DNA of 64,000 nt from Salminus brasiliensis (GCF_030463535.1 NC_132881.1:44860771-44924770); one strand, 5' to 3'; positions 41,546 through 53,704 are shown, counted from the stretch's first letter. The notes: a model not told the origin generated them from the sequence alone. A program made the numbers and translations.

Positions 41546-42974
41546 TGAGACTTAAAATTCAGTGAAAAACTCATGAAAAAATTAACCAATCATGCAAGCC
41601 CATACAAGGCCCTGGGAGTCCAGAGTCCGCTAGAAGCAAATCCCAGACCATTGATTTCAGCAGGACCAGCTTTCACACTTGAGCAAACGTACCATAACAA
41701 ACTCATGGAGCAAATGGACCTGGGTTCCAGAAAAAGCTCTGGTGTGTAAAGGTTCTTCACCTTCACTCACACATCTCTATTACAAACAGGGGTCTTTATG
41801 AAGCCAGAGGTGGTTCTTCCACTAACAGAAACACAGAATTGGAACGAAACAGAAACGAAATTGCCATTACTTTTATTACTTTTTCTCACTCAAAGATTGC
41901 AGATTTGCTTCCTTTGTTAAACCAAATAACAGCCTCACACACCGTCGCTGTAGTCAGTTCAATACACTGCAGCAAATCACTGTGGAAATGCACAGAAATG
42001 CAGAAAATCAGACCTCCTCACCACGCTGTTCATTAATGAACGAGTGTTGCCATTGAGTTTGGACATTGCTGTATTGTGTTCTGTATAAATAAGCTTGACT
42101 CCTGCCCAGATACTATGTTCCTATACTGCCTCACGTATTCCAGAAGCATTTACAACCTTCCTGTAAAGACATAACGCCAACGAAAAGGTGCTTTCTTGAA
42201 CCTTGATTAGTCGTCCGCAGCAATATCCTTCTGTCCCACAGCTGGGTTTTCCTGAGCAGTTCGAAATACAGAGGCTAATGACTTCTGACCTTGTTTGAGT
42301 TTCAGAGTGAGCTCTAGGAGGCTGTCCAATCGCAACAAACACATGGTAATAATGCTGGGGGGAAAAAAAGAAGGGAAGGAGAACATTTCTAAGTTCAGCT
42401 TGAGGGCTTGGGAACGCAGGGGCCTCTCCCTTGACCCAAAAACAACCCAGCGGTCTAAATCTCTCCCTTCACCCGTTACACTGTGAATCCTCATTCTTAG
42501 ACATTACTCATTGTGTATATATGACTGCCTTAATATGAACATTTGTAATCTTTCTATTGCATTTATGTTGGAGAATAAATATGTCACTTGTTATGGAAGT
42601 TATTGTTATTATTATTATTATTAAGTTTGTAGACAGTGTGAACCAGATTTTTCCATGAAAAAGTGTCTCTTCATATTGGCTGAATGCTGAGGCAGCTGGG
42701 ATTAGAGTAGATTTCTGAGGTTTCATTTCACTACATGATTCAGAGAGGAATGTGTTGTGTTAAGGAATACAGTAGTGTTCATACAGCTGTTCTTCCTCCT
42801 TGCGTTTCAGTGAGGAAAGCACTCAGCGGCGTCTGAATACTTTTACTAAATTATAAGTAGACTTTTTTTCATTTGTGTAACTGAGTAAATAAACTGTATT
42901 CATAATCTGCTGAATCCAGATGTTCCTCACCTTGTTAGAGGTGCTCAAGTTCAGACCTGTAGAAGTCAATGAAC

Positions 42975-44780
42975 ACGTTTAGATTAGAGTCAGGGTAAGA
43001 GTTAGGTTTTGGGCTGAGGTTAAGGTTACAGCTAGGATTAGAGTCAGGGTAAGAGTTAGGTTTTGGGCTGAGGTTAAGGTTACAGCTAGGATTAGAGTCA
43101 GGGTAAGAGTTAGGTTTTGGGTTAAGGTTAAGGTTACAGCTAGAATTTAGAGTCAGGGTAAGAGTTAGGTTTTGGGCTGAGGTTAAGGTTACAGCTAGGA
43201 TTAGAGTCAGGGTAAGAGTTAGGTTTTGGGTTAAGGTTAAGGTTACAGCTAGAATTTAGAGTCAGGGTAAGAGTTAGGTTTTGGGCTGAGGTTAAGGTTA
43301 CAGCTAGGATTAGAGTCAGGGTAAGAGTTAGGTTTTGGGTTAAGGTTAAGGTTACAGCTAGAATTTAGAGTCAGGGTAAGAGTTAGGTTTTGGGTTGGGG
43401 TTAAGGTTACAGCTAGAATTTAGAGTCAGGGTAAGAGTTAGGTTTTGGGTTGGGGTTAAGGTTACAGCTAGGATTTAGAGTCAGGGTAAGAGTTAGGTTT
43501 TGGGCTGAGGTTAAGGTTACAGCTAGAATTTAGAGTCAGGGTAAGAGTTAGGTTTTGGGTTGGGGTTAAGGTTACAGCTAGGATTTAGAGTCAGGGTAAG
43601 AGTTAGGTTTTGGGCTGAGGTTAAGGTTACAGCTAGGATTAGAGTCAGGGTAAGAGTTAGGTTTTGGGTTGGGGTTAAGGTTACAGCTAGAATTTAGAGT
43701 CAGGGTAAGAGTTAGGTTTTGGGTTGGGGTTAAGGTTACAGCTAGGATTTAGAGTCAGGGTAAGAGTTAGGTTTTGGGCTGAGGTTAAGGTTACAGCTAG
43801 AATTTAGAGTCAGGGTAAGAGTTAGGTTTTGGGCTGAGGTTAAGGTTACAGCTAGGATTAGAGTCAGGGTAAGAGTTAGGTTTTGGGTTAAGGTTAAGGT
43901 TACAGCTAGGATTTAGAGTCAGGGTAAGAGTTAGGTTTTGGGTTGGGGTTAAGGTTACAGCTAGGATTTAGAGTCAGGGTAAGAGTTAGGTTTTGGGCTG
44001 AGGTTAAGGTTACAGCTAGGATTTAGAGTCAGGGTAAGAGTTAGGTTTTGGGCTGAGGTTAAGGTTACAGCTAGAATTTAGAGTCAGGGTAAGAGTTAGG
44101 TTTTGGGCTGAGGTTAAGGTTACAGCTAGGATTAGAGTCAGGGTAAGAGTTAGGTTTTGGGTTGGGGTTAAGGTTACAGCTAGGATTTAGAGTCAGGGTA
44201 AGAGTTAGGTTTTGGGCTGAGGTTAAGGTTACGGCTAGGATTAGAGTCACGATAAGAGTTAGGTTTTGGGTTGGGGTTAAGGTTACAGTTAGGATTAGAG
44301 TCCGGCTAAGAGTTAGGTTTTAGGTTAAGGTTAAGGTTACGGCTAGGATTAGAGTCAGGGTAAGAGTTAGATTTTGGGCTGAGGTTAAGGTTACGGCTAG
44401 GATTAGAGTCAGGGTAAGAGTAAGATTTTGGGTTGGGGTTAAGGTTACAGCTAGGATTAGAGTCAGGGTAAGAGTTAGGTTTTGGGCTGAGGTTAAGGTT
44501 ATAGCTAGGATTAGAGTCAGGATAAGAGTAAGATTTTGGGTTGGGGTTAAGGTTATAGCTAGGATTAGAGTCAGGGTAAGAGTTAGGTTTTGGGCTGAGG
44601 TTAAGGTTATAGCTAGGATTAGAGTCAGGATAAGAGTAAGATTTTGGGTTGGGGTTGAGGTTATAGCTAGGATTAGAGTCAGGATAAGAGTAAGATTTTG
44701 GGTTGGGGTTGAGGTTATAGCTAGGATTAGAGTCAGGATAAGAGTAAGATTTTGGGTTGGGGCTGAGGTTAGGGTTAAGG
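42975..44780 (+). repeat. 54-bp telomere-like minisatellite, about 33 copies
   Basis: The unit starts GGATTAGAGTCAGGGTAAGA and continues GTTAGGTTTTGGGCTGAGGT, TAAGGTTACAGCTA. It is 54 bp, with 55-bp variants carrying ATTTAGAG. Two main variants alternate at the middle (GGGCTGAGG versus GGGTTGGGG or GGGTTAAGG), giving a mosaic order. Towards the right, units gain ATAAGAGTAAGATTTTG changes. The + strand is G-rich and free of long ORFs. Confidence 0.96.
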
Positions 44781-45629
44781 CAAAAGTTCTGTTTAGGTTT
44801 TAGATTGATTTAAAATTTGGGGCTAGGATTAGGACCAGAGGCTTAGGTTTTTGCTGGGGTTAGAGTTAGGTTGAAGTTACGGGCTAGGATCAGGGCCAGG
44901 GTGAGAGTTGGGTTAGAGGTTAAAATTAGGATAAGGGCAAAGGGTTAGGGTTAGGGTTTGGGTCGAGATAAAGGTTACGGTCAGGATTTAGTTTTGGATT
45001 GAGGTTAATGTTAGAATTAGGTCAAAGGTTAAGTTTGGGTTTTAGGTTGATGTTAAATTATGGGCTAGGATTAGGACTAGAGTAAGCGTTTTTGGGTTGA
45101 GATTAATGTAAGGATTAGGGACAGAATTAGGATTGGGTTTTGGGTTGGAGTTAGGGTTAGGGTTAAGGCTAGGATTAAGGCCAGTGTTGAATTTGGGTCA
45201 GAGTTGGGTTAGCATTAGGTTTTGGTTCTGAGGTTAAGGTTAGGATCAGGGCAACACACACTATAGACCTCAACAGCATGGAGTTCTAAAGCATGTTAAG
45301 GACAGCTGAGGAACCTCAACTCAATGCTGTAACTGGATTGGGTTTTGTCTGGGGTTAGAGTTAGGATTATGTTAAGATTAAGAGGGTAAGAGCTGGGTAA
45401 GAGGTTAAGATTAGACTTGGGGCGAAGGGTTAGTGTTAGGTTTTGGGTCGAGATAAAGGTTACAGTCAGGATTTGGTTTTGGGTTGAGGTTAGGATTAGG
45501 GTCAGTGTGAGGGTTAGTATTTGGATTGTGTTTATGTTTAGGATTAGGGCCATGGATAGGGTTTGATTGTGGGTTAAGGTTAAGGGGACGATTGGGGCCA
45601 GGGTGATGATTTGAATTATGTATTGGGTT
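44781..45629 (+). repeat. Degenerate GGTTAGG-rich region
   Basis: Continues the G/T-rich, TTAGG-like composition (GGGTTAGGGTTAGGGTTTGG at 44,941-44,960) but without a fixed period. Probably a decayed extension of the flanking arrays. Confidence 0.8.
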
Positions 45630-46275
45630 AAGATTAGGTATTAGGGGGAGGATGAGCGTTAGGGTTAAGTTCTGAGTTTAGGTTGAGTTTATCAATAGGA
45701 TTCAGGCCAAGGTGAGATCCAGGATTAGGCTTTGGGTTGAGGCTGTGATTAGCACTAGGGTTTGGGCCAAGGTGAGCTCTAGGATTAGGCTTTGGGTTGA
45801 GGTTGTGGTTGGTACTAGGATTCGGGCCAAGGTGAGCTCTAGGATTAGGCTTTGGGTTGAGGTTGTGGTTAGCACTAGGGTTTGGGCCAAGGTGAGATCC
45901 AGGATTAGGCTTTGGGTTGAGGTTGTCGTTAGAGCTAGGATTCGGGCCATGGTGAGATTCAGGATTAGGCTTTGGGTTGAGGTTGTGGTTAGCACTAGGG
46001 TTTGGGCCAAGGTGAGATCTAGGATTAGGTATTGGGTTGAGGTTAGGATTAGGGGGAGGATGACAGTTAGGGTTAGGTTCTGAGTTTAGGTTGAGTTTAG
46101 CAATAGGATTCAGACCAAGGTGAGCTCTAGGATTAGACTTTGGTTTGAGGTTGTCATTAGAGCTAGGATTCGGGCCATGGTGAGATCTAGGATTAGTCTT
46201 TGGGTTGAGGTTGTGGTTAGCACTAGGGTTTGGGCCAAGGTGAGATCTAGGATTGGGTGTTGGGTTGAGGTTTCC
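45630..46275 (+). repeat. 60-bp minisatellite in a higher-order pattern
   Basis: The landmark CCAAGGTGAG or CCATGGTGAG falls at about 45,708, 45,768, 45,828, 45,888, 45,948 and 46,008, exactly 60 bp apart. It restarts at about 46,114 after a repeat of the 45,640-45,707 leader (GGGGGAGGATGA and TGAGTTTAGGTTGAGTTTA). Higher-order offset is about 406 bp. Because 60 is a multiple of three, both strands stay open for more than 100 codons with a 20-residue period; this is not a gene. Confidence 0.93.
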
Positions 46276-47879
46276 TTTTTTGTATCATGACTGAATTTAC
46301 TAACTGCATCAGTTTTATAAAAGATTAGAGGTGCACTATTTGATAGCTTCTCCCTCCCTCCTACCTTGGGCTTCCAGTGGGGGGATCTGAGGTCACACTA
46401 GAATCAGGGTGCCCTTATTTATACGAGGTGCAAATATCAAATGTATTTCTGTGGGCACCCATGTCGCCCATCCTTTAATCCTCCCTGCTCGAGCCAATGT
46501 ATAGTCTTTATTTATTGGAAGAGCAGGGAAACACATTGAAATTATTGTTGGTGGTAATCAACAGTGCGCTACAGATGCGACAGATGGAGATTAAGTTGAA
46601 AGTCACTTTAAAGTGAACATGTGATGTAATGGGCAACACTCTGGATCTAAGATCTTTTCTAAATGTACTTGCCTTGGTTCAGATTAGGGAGCTCTGGCGT
46701 TTGAAGCTCCAGACCAGTCTTCTAGATAAGCTGTTGCTGCTGCACCAGCTGGTCATCTCTCTGCTTAAAGTGCATCGAGGCCCTCGAGAAGAGGGCAGTC
46801 TCCTTCTGGCTCAATTTCCTCTGGGAAGAAGCTCCAGTCTGGGACTGATCTGAGCTGCACTTCAACCCATTTGTCTGCAGAACATCTTGGGGTCATTTGC
46901 GGCCAGCTTTCTTGGAGATTTCGCGAACGAGACTTAAAATCTGCCAGGAAAATCTGTTCGACAAATGGTTCTTACAAGCTCATTTGTCTTTTATTGCTCT
47001 GGCATCGCTCTGTCCCGGCAAACGTGCTTTTCATTTGTTTGAGATTGTTTATGAATGTAATTAAAGATCATTTTTCAGTAAAGTATGAAGATTATATAAT
47101 CTGAAAGTCTTTTAGTTCATGGAACAGCCAATTGCTTCATTTCTGCAGTAAGATATACAACCACTGTCAGATTAGACAGCGTGTAAGGATTATGATTACA
47201 GATGATAATGGCTATAGAACGATGTCAGGAGGCTTATTTTTAATTATATGTCATTACCATGTACCCGATTAGTTACGATGTGTCTGCTCATAAATTCCAG
47301 CTATAAACCCAAGCCAAGTGAAACATGAAGCGAACCACTCAGAACTCAAATAGTTCTTCATTTTGCTGGAAAGCCTGTGTTTATCAGGCACGCAAACTGA
47401 GCGAGAGCCTAATTTAGAAAGGCCGGTCAACCCTCTGAAGGCTCTTCATCAGATTTTGGAAGTCTTCTCCCTGGCCGCGTTATGAAACAGCTCAAAAGAG
47501 GAAAAATAAGAGAGAGAGAGGAGGATGGCTTAAAGTCTGAGGAATTCGGTGGGAACGTTTCTGCTTGCCAGAAAGGAGATGACTGCAGCTCAAAGACTCA
47601 AAAGTGCCAACGCTCAATGTTTCATTAAAGAGCCCGGGTTTTGTTGTTGCTCAAGATGACCATCATTCACTCTTCAACAACCAGAAAGACGAATTGCCGT
47701 CATTGTGTGGTCTTTTCTTTCATTTTGGCTTTCAGGCCTTTGATCTGCGCTGGGTTTCAGAGCACTTCTTGTGTTAGAATGATTGGACTGATCAATAAAC
47801 ACAAATAAATTTAGCATACAGCAGCACAATGTGGCAGTTTCACCTGAAAACAGCAGCTTCAGGATCATGCTGATGCTCC
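46276..47879. promoter_or_regulatory. Low-repeat intergenic block, possible enhancer DNA
   Basis: 1.6 kb of balanced sequence with no repeat copy elsewhere in the window and no recognisable exon. It stands out between long arrays. Position 8-9 kb downstream of the ednra coding end would fit a distal element, but nothing in the sequence proves it. Confidence 0.25.
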
Positions 47880-48215
47880 ACTGACTGTAACACTCCGGGC
47901 CGGAACGCTGCTGCTACTGCACTATGGAGCTATGGTGGTGGAGTTGCAGGAGAACCTCTCTCCAGAACTGTCAGGCTGTGCAACGCTGCGTAACCCATAG
48001 AGTCATATTACTGTAAAATCATGTAGTATTACTCTACCGCCTTAGCCCACATGCTTCTCTACCTTCAGATGCTGCTTCTGGAGCTCTCAGCTTGTCCAGA
48101 AATGCACATGTACAGCATGTCCATAAGGGGGCGCTTAAAACTTTGAATACAAAAATTTGTATTTACTGCGGTGGTGGAAAAGTGAATTACGCTGTAGGCT
48201 GAACGCTGCCTAATA
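47880..48215 (+). repeat. Dispersed repeat E, copy 3
   Basis: GCAACGCTGCGTAACCC, CTCTCAGCTTGTCCAGAAAT and CATAAGGGGGCGCTTAAAAC are in the same order as 21,685-21,965. Confidence 0.6.
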
Positions 48216-48639
48216 AATCAAATTAAATCAAATCAAATCTCAAAAAAAGCTATAGGTCCAACTCAACTCACAGGACCCATCAAATAGCCCTGTTTATACT
48301 TTTCATATCCCATCAAACACCATCTTCAAGCAGGGTCAGAAATCAGCGATATTAACAGTCCTCCATTTTGGTTCACCAGTATCAGAATCCAGCTAAAACA
48401 ACTAAATAATCAGCACCTACTGTCCCCTGTTTTTTATAAACTGATGGCGAACTGTGACCATCCAGACCTCAGAAGGACTTTGACAGTTTTTGTGGGCATA
48501 ATGAAATGACTAAAACTGCCACAGCTGAATGATCAAGAACAAGCGATTCTATTCAATAAAAAAGAGACAATAACTCTAAGAGCCTATAAAGCCCAGAGGG
48601 TTCTTCACGGATCTTCTCTGACCATTGTGGATCCTTGAA

Positions 48640-48870
48640 TTTCTGTAGTTCACCAGTATTAAACCTTAGATTTAGCTAGTTTACCAATATAACCCTTAAG
48701 TGGCCCTTGTTTACCATTATTAACCCTTAGACTTCTTTGGTTTACCAGTATTATCCCTTATATTGCCGTATGGGACTCATATTAACCCTTACATTGCTGT
48801 AGTTTAACAATATTAAGCCTTAAATGTATTGACCTGCCATAATAAGCCATGACCTCTGTAGTCACCAATT
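48640..48870 (+). repeat. Degenerate tandem repeat, about 43-bp period
   Basis: Five to six diverged units of the form TGTAGTTTACCAGTATTAAC-CCTTAGATT. The period varies and the copies are old. Confidence 0.6.
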
Positions 48871-50022
48871 TGAGGCCTTTAAATTGGTAGTTAGGCACTA
48901 GTATCTAACACATATAGCATATTAGTATCCAAACTGCCATGACAGTGAAAAAGGGTATCAACATATTTAACATATTTAACATAAATAACATATAATCCAA
49001 AAAATATTTTATAAAAATATTATATATTACTGAAATGAAAAAATGTTGGCAATTTTCCTGTCATTTTGGGGGGTAACACCTCTATCCTCTATGTAGAGGT
49101 AGACTAGGGTCCAGTTCCTAACCCGGCTGAGAACACTACAGTCTACCAGTAAGCACAATAGAGCCACCCGGATGTGAATAAGCCCTGACACTCTTCACTC
49201 TTACAAAAAGAAGGATTTATTTTTTTTTGGATGGAGGTTGACCTCATGTCTCGTGCAAGAGGTTTTGAAGCTGTGCAGGCCCGAGCAGCCAGAAGTATCA
49301 CTGAGCTGAGCTGGAAACGAACTGACAGACACCAGAGAGCAGCATGACTCACTTTTGATTCGGCCTATAAATATAGTTTTCACATAAAGCGGTGTGATAA
49401 TGAGCAACAAAAGGAGAAAACACACGCAAGCTGGAAGTAATGTTCCAACTCTGAGCTAAGTTTAGATCTATACTGCAGTTTTGGGGCGTTGTATAATGCG
49501 CTGTTATTCAACGTCTGAGAGTGGTGTTATGGAGACTCCAGTTTCGCTGTTTAAAGCTCCTCAGTACACAGTTTCTACTAGTCTCCATTGCGTCCTGCTG
49601 TATGATGAAGCGCATTAGCAGCACATTTCGAACGGGTTTGCTCTCTCAGGCGTTCGCTCTCAAGGACAGCATCTGGTAGTGATTACAGAGTATGTTAAAT
49701 AAACTGTGCGTGGAATTCACACACACTGTAATCTTTTACCATATCTAGTGCTGATTTCCATTCACATGCTCTGGGGTCCCTCTGGGGTATCATATTTCCT
49801 TGACTGAAATGTATACAGTGGTTCCGCATCAGTGCAATACATCACATAAACACTCTAATTGCCACAAGTAAGAAAAGCGACACACTTGTGTTAATGTAGC
49901 AGATCTTATTCATGGGAAAAGGACATATAAATTTGTTGCACTTTGACGTTTTAGGAGACGTGAAATATACAGAGGCCTACAGCTACAGTCTGTAGGAGTT
50001 CAGACCAGGCTATCAACACACA
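48871..50022. other. Intergenic sequence, nothing recognised
   Basis: AT-rich at 48,900-49,050, then mixed low-repeat DNA. Overlapping frames on the minus strand at 49,143-49,425 have no known domain. Confidence 0.45.
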
Positions 50023-50284
50023 CCATGTCCAAATGTGTTTGAATGGAGATAATTAAACTTGCAACGCAACCATTGCTGACGCAGGGGTGTAAATGCATAC
50101 ACACACACATACTACCAATAGAATAGGACTCTAGGCACATATAAACATGGTCCTATTGGCACCACGCGGCCTAAGCATTGAGCTGTGGAGCAGTGGAAGA
50201 ACTGTGTTCTCTGGAATGATGGTGGTGGTGCACCATCCAGTACTTTTGGGATAAGATGAGGTGAGGTATAAGGTGGGGTGGTGA
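50023..50284 (+). mobile_element. MITE-A copy, diverged, 3' truncated
   Basis: CACCATGTCCAAATGTG, CAATAGAATAGGACTCTAGG, GCATTGAGCTGTGGAGCAGT and GGAAGAACTGTGTTCTCTGG are in family order. Confidence 0.78.
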
Positions 50285-50515
50285 ACCTTTCTTTGCTTTT
50301 ACCTCTTCGTATTTATTATTGGTTTAAATTTCTTGCAAATATAATAAATGGGAATGTCATGTCTGTGTACTGCCTTGGTTTAGACAGCTGCCAGCACTGC
50401 CCACAACCCCTCATCACACTGACCATTGAGGCTAGACGTAGTAGAGGTTCAGTTTGTAGTTTTTATTACAAACTTCTTGAGTGTGATCCTACTTGAGCCT
50501 CGATCAGGACACTAT

Positions 50516-50635
50516 GGGCCAGTTTCCCAGACAGGGATTAAGCCTAGTGCTGGATTTACACAGCATTGGGAAAGGGGATTTTTCAATTAAAGGAAAATTG
50601 GACTAGTCCCTAATCCCTGTTCAGGAAACTGGCCC
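50516..50635. mobile_element. Small MITE with GGGCCAGTTTCC ends
   Basis: GGGCCAGTTTCCCAGACAGG and ATTAAGCCTAGT at the left are matched in reverse by ACTAGTCCCTAATCCCTG and TTCAGGAAACTGGCCC at the right. The whole element is 120 bp and can fold into one hairpin. A common fish MITE type. Confidence 0.8.
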
Positions 50636-51020
50636 TCTGACCTTATCTTTGACCCTATTTTGTCTTTTCTTTTCTTTCAAAACATCTCATAGTCAGAGAA
50701 ACTTTATAAATAAGGGTGTCAAAAGGCCATAGAAGAACCTAAAAAAAAATGGATGGAATCAGAGAAGCGTTTTTGGAAATGAGATGGGTGAGTGCACAGA
50801 ACGAAGTTTCCATCAACCTCCACCTAATGTAAAGGATCTAGGAAGGACTCTTAAATCGGTGTAGAACCTTTAGATTATCTAAGGGTTTGTCAAAGCTTTA
50901 ACTTAAACTTTGGCTTAAACTTGTTTATTTAAGGAACCAACAATGTTGTTTTTTGTTCAATGGCATCCCTTAAAGAACCCTCTGTGGAACCTCTATAGTT
51001 ACTTCAGTGAAAAAGTGTCT

Positions 51021-51180
51021 TTAACCCCCTTAACACCCCCAGGCTTATCACACACTAAAGTGTATTACTCAGTAACTACAGGGACTTCTGTACAGACTTC
51101 TGGGGCTATTCTTTGGTAATAGATGTTTGTAATAACACCCGTGGCCTACTGGCGCTCCATATGTTCTTGAAGGGGTTAAA
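51021..51180 (+). mobile_element. MITE-B copy, full length
   Basis: TTAACCCCCTTAACACC to GAAGGGGTTAAA, with the shared core AGTGTATTACTCAGTAACTA and CAGGGACTTCTGTACAGAC. About 160 bp, the longest copy here. Confidence 0.78.
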
Positions 51181-51414
51181 AAAGGTGCTTTCACACCAAC
51201 CTTGTTTGGTCATGGTTCAGTTCATTTGAAGTAAAAGACATTTTTTTGGATAGTTTGGACTTCGAACCAATTACAGGTAGTTGAGGCAGGATATTAAGAG
51301 TCACCCATTAAACTCTTAAACTTGTAACCACTGGAAAAAGCAGAGTTAAGTATCTGCATTCTGCTTGTCTCGATGTCGCTCCTGATCATGGAGGCCTACG
51401 TCGTCTGAAGTTTC

Positions 51415-51720
51415 TTTACGTTACAAACACTCTTCTCCAGAGCTACTTACAGAAGAGCTTCACTGTTCACTCAGGAAATACCCAAGGATCCAAAAAATCC
51501 CTCTAAGCTTAGATACTACTAAATACAGAAGTCAGTGTGGAGACCACAATACTCTCAGAAGAGGAGGGTCTTCAGTCTGGGTTTGAGGACAGCGAGCGTT
51601 GGACTCTGCTGTTCAGACACCCAGGAGAAGTTCGTTCCACCACTTCGGTGCAGGACAGAAAAAGTCTGGACGCTCGTCTTCAGTGGATCTTAAAGGATGG
51701 CGGGTCGAGCCGAGCCGTAC
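51415..51720 (+). repeat. Dispersed repeat, family F, forward copy
   Basis: Matches the reverse complement of 362-590 (CTTCACTGTTCACTCAGGAA, CTAAGCTTAGATACTACTAA, GTGTGGAGACCACAATACTC, GAGGGTCTTCAGTCTGGG). The open frame starting 51,537 (126 codons) runs from this repeat into repeat E and has no known domain. Confidence 0.65.
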
Positions 51721-51789
51721 TTGAAGCTGGAAGGGCTCTTGGAGCAGATCGGCTTTTGACCATCGCCATCAAGTACGAAGTCGCACTTC

Positions 51790-51950
51790 AGAAATGTTTG
51801 AATGGAAACTCTCAGCTCTCAGTTTGTCTAGAAATGCATGTGAAAAGCGTGTCCTTTAGGAGTGTCTCAAAGTGTGAATCTCACCTCCTGACAGTAGGGG
51901 GAGCACAGGAGCAATAAATGCCCATTCTCGCATACTGCTGCTTTAAATGT
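51790..51950 (+). repeat. Dispersed repeat E, copy 4
   Basis: CTCAGTTTGTCTAGAAATGC and GACAGTAGGGGGAGCACAGG then ATACTGCTGCTTTAAA. Adjacent to family F. Confidence 0.65.
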
Positions 51951-52399
51951 GAGCTTCTTTACTAACAGACTTGAGTAGAAGCAAAGAATTCATTTGAAGA
52001 TATTCAGGACGATACAAATCAGGCAAAGCTGTCCTGATACTGATCCTGGTAATGAGCAATTGTGTCGACCAGAGGAGGATGGGTTCCCCTTTTGAGTGGT
52101 TGGTTCCTCCCAAAGGTTTTTCTCTGCCACTGGTGCCTCTAGCTTGGTTGCTCTGTTGCTTTGTGAGAACATTCGTTATGAAAAGCCTATATGCCTAAAT
52201 TTGAATAGAAATTTAACTGAATTAATTGCACAGCAATTAAGCAATTAATTAAACACAGCGTATCAAATTTGACCTCAAACATTAAAAGCAAAGGCTACAG
52301 CAGTGTGTTTACCAGCCGTAACAGTGGCGGTTTTCACTCTGCATGTTGAAAGCAGAGCTGAATGTTGTTCCATGTTTAAAGTGGAATGACTGGATTGCT

Positions 52400-53260
52400 T
52401 TAAAATCCCTTGTTTACACAAAGCATTTTCCATCAAACAGCCATGGGCGGGACGAAGCTGGGAGAAAGAAAAAACGGGGGCCGTGGCTCCTCGTCCAAAT
52501 CAGCAGTGCTCTCCAGCACAGTTCCACTTACATGGAGGCATCGGTCATTCAGATATCAGTCACAAAGGAGTGTTATTTCACAGTCGCCTCCACACACGGG
52601 CCTAATCCCGCCGCCCCTGTCCCGCAGGCCTCCTGAGAGATTAAGTATGGACGTCACGAGGCGCTTAATGTTCCAATGTGTCTCCAGTTTTCTCAAACAG
52701 AGCGGCTGTTTGTCTCTCCCTGCCCTAACATGGCAGCGCCCCTCGTGCCATTTTGCAGAGCGATCGCTCGCAGCCATCCAGCGAAGGCGCTCGCATGACG
52801 GTGGCAAGAGCCATTGCTAATTTATAAAAGCCAAAAGGATGGATTCAATATTCATGAACAATCTGTCCCACTACAACCAGTCATTTCTGAGACTTGGGGG
52901 CAGTGAGGTAGCGGCGCAGCGACACAAAGGAAAAGTTCTGCCTTCCCTCACAGAGAAAGGAAAGAACGCCCCATCCTCGAAGACATGGCAACCCAAACCC
53001 TGCCCTAAACCTTGTGCTTTTTCTGACTCTTTGGATGTAGACTCTTTCAGTGATGCGGGGAAGAAGCAGCTGAACAAACTGCTGGCACAGAACCGAGCAG
53101 AGACTTGTTCCCATCCCAGGAAAACTAATGAGAGAAATGCCGAATATTTCGTTTTACAGGCCAGACCCCTGCCTCTGCCTCCATCATGGAAAGGCTGAGC
53201 CTTCTCCACATAAAACGCCATTAAACTCTTCATCACTATTCGCAGGCTAATTGAATCTGA
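52400..53260. promoter_or_regulatory. GC-richer low-repeat block with frames on both strands
   Basis: Repeat-free, balanced to GC-rich sequence with overlapping open frames of 97-136 codons on both strands (for example 52,410-52,820, 52,839-53,198 and minus 52,871-53,236). None has a recognisable domain or clean exon-intron signals. The open frames follow from the higher GC content. Its distinct composition makes it a candidate conserved non-coding region. Confidence 0.3.
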
Positions 53261-53704
53261 CCCTTAAAGCCCAGTAAAACCACCCTGTTATGGTTTCTCC
53301 AGCATAGCTGGGTCAGGTTGTGAGACGCTCAAGGAGAAACAAGGAGAAACGGCTGCCAAACGAATCAGATCAGCTTGTGTAAGATGTTTAAAGTCCCACT
53401 AAATGAATAAATAAAGAAAGTTCTGAATGTGCTGCTGGGGGACGGAGTTCTCTCACTGCTTCCCAACAACAAACACAAGTATTCACTTAATCCGTTAATG
53501 TGATTTTTAACTCAGTAAAGGGAGCTTTAAAGGAGAAGTGTACGCACACGCTTGAGAGCTCTCTGCAGTGTGATTTCTGTGATTTCTGTGAGTTTAACTG
53601 AACTGCTGAGGCCGTACATCTCTCTCTTAGTGGCTTTGAATATCATGTGTGTCTCGCTCTCGCCGCTGAAGCCGTGCCCTTTTTATAATGAGGACAAAAT
53701 GAGA

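Larger units (their letters stand above)
38837..42910 (+). other. ednra: Probable ednra 3' UTR and flank
   Basis: Candidate poly(A) signals AATAAA occur at 42,574-42,579 and 42,888-42,893, the latter in GAGTAAATAAACTGTATTC. Either would give a UTR of about 3.7-4.1 kb, long but possible (human EDNRA also has a long UTR). An (AT)n tract at 39,043-39,115, an (AAT)n tract and a Tc1 remnant lie inside. The true 3' end needs transcript data. Confidence 0.35.

Noticed and set aside
45702..46083. Periodic 20-residue repeat proteins on both strands (102 and 123 codons)
   Set aside because: The DNA period is exactly 60 bp, so any stop-free unit stays open; both strands being open argues for a minisatellite, not a gene.
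43000..46275. True interstitial telomere of (TTAGGG)n
   Set aside because: Only short TTAGGG-like pieces occur; the real units are 54 and 60 bp with other sequence.
51537..51917. 126-codon frame as a gene
   Set aside because: Spans two dispersed repeats (families F and E) and has no recognised domain.
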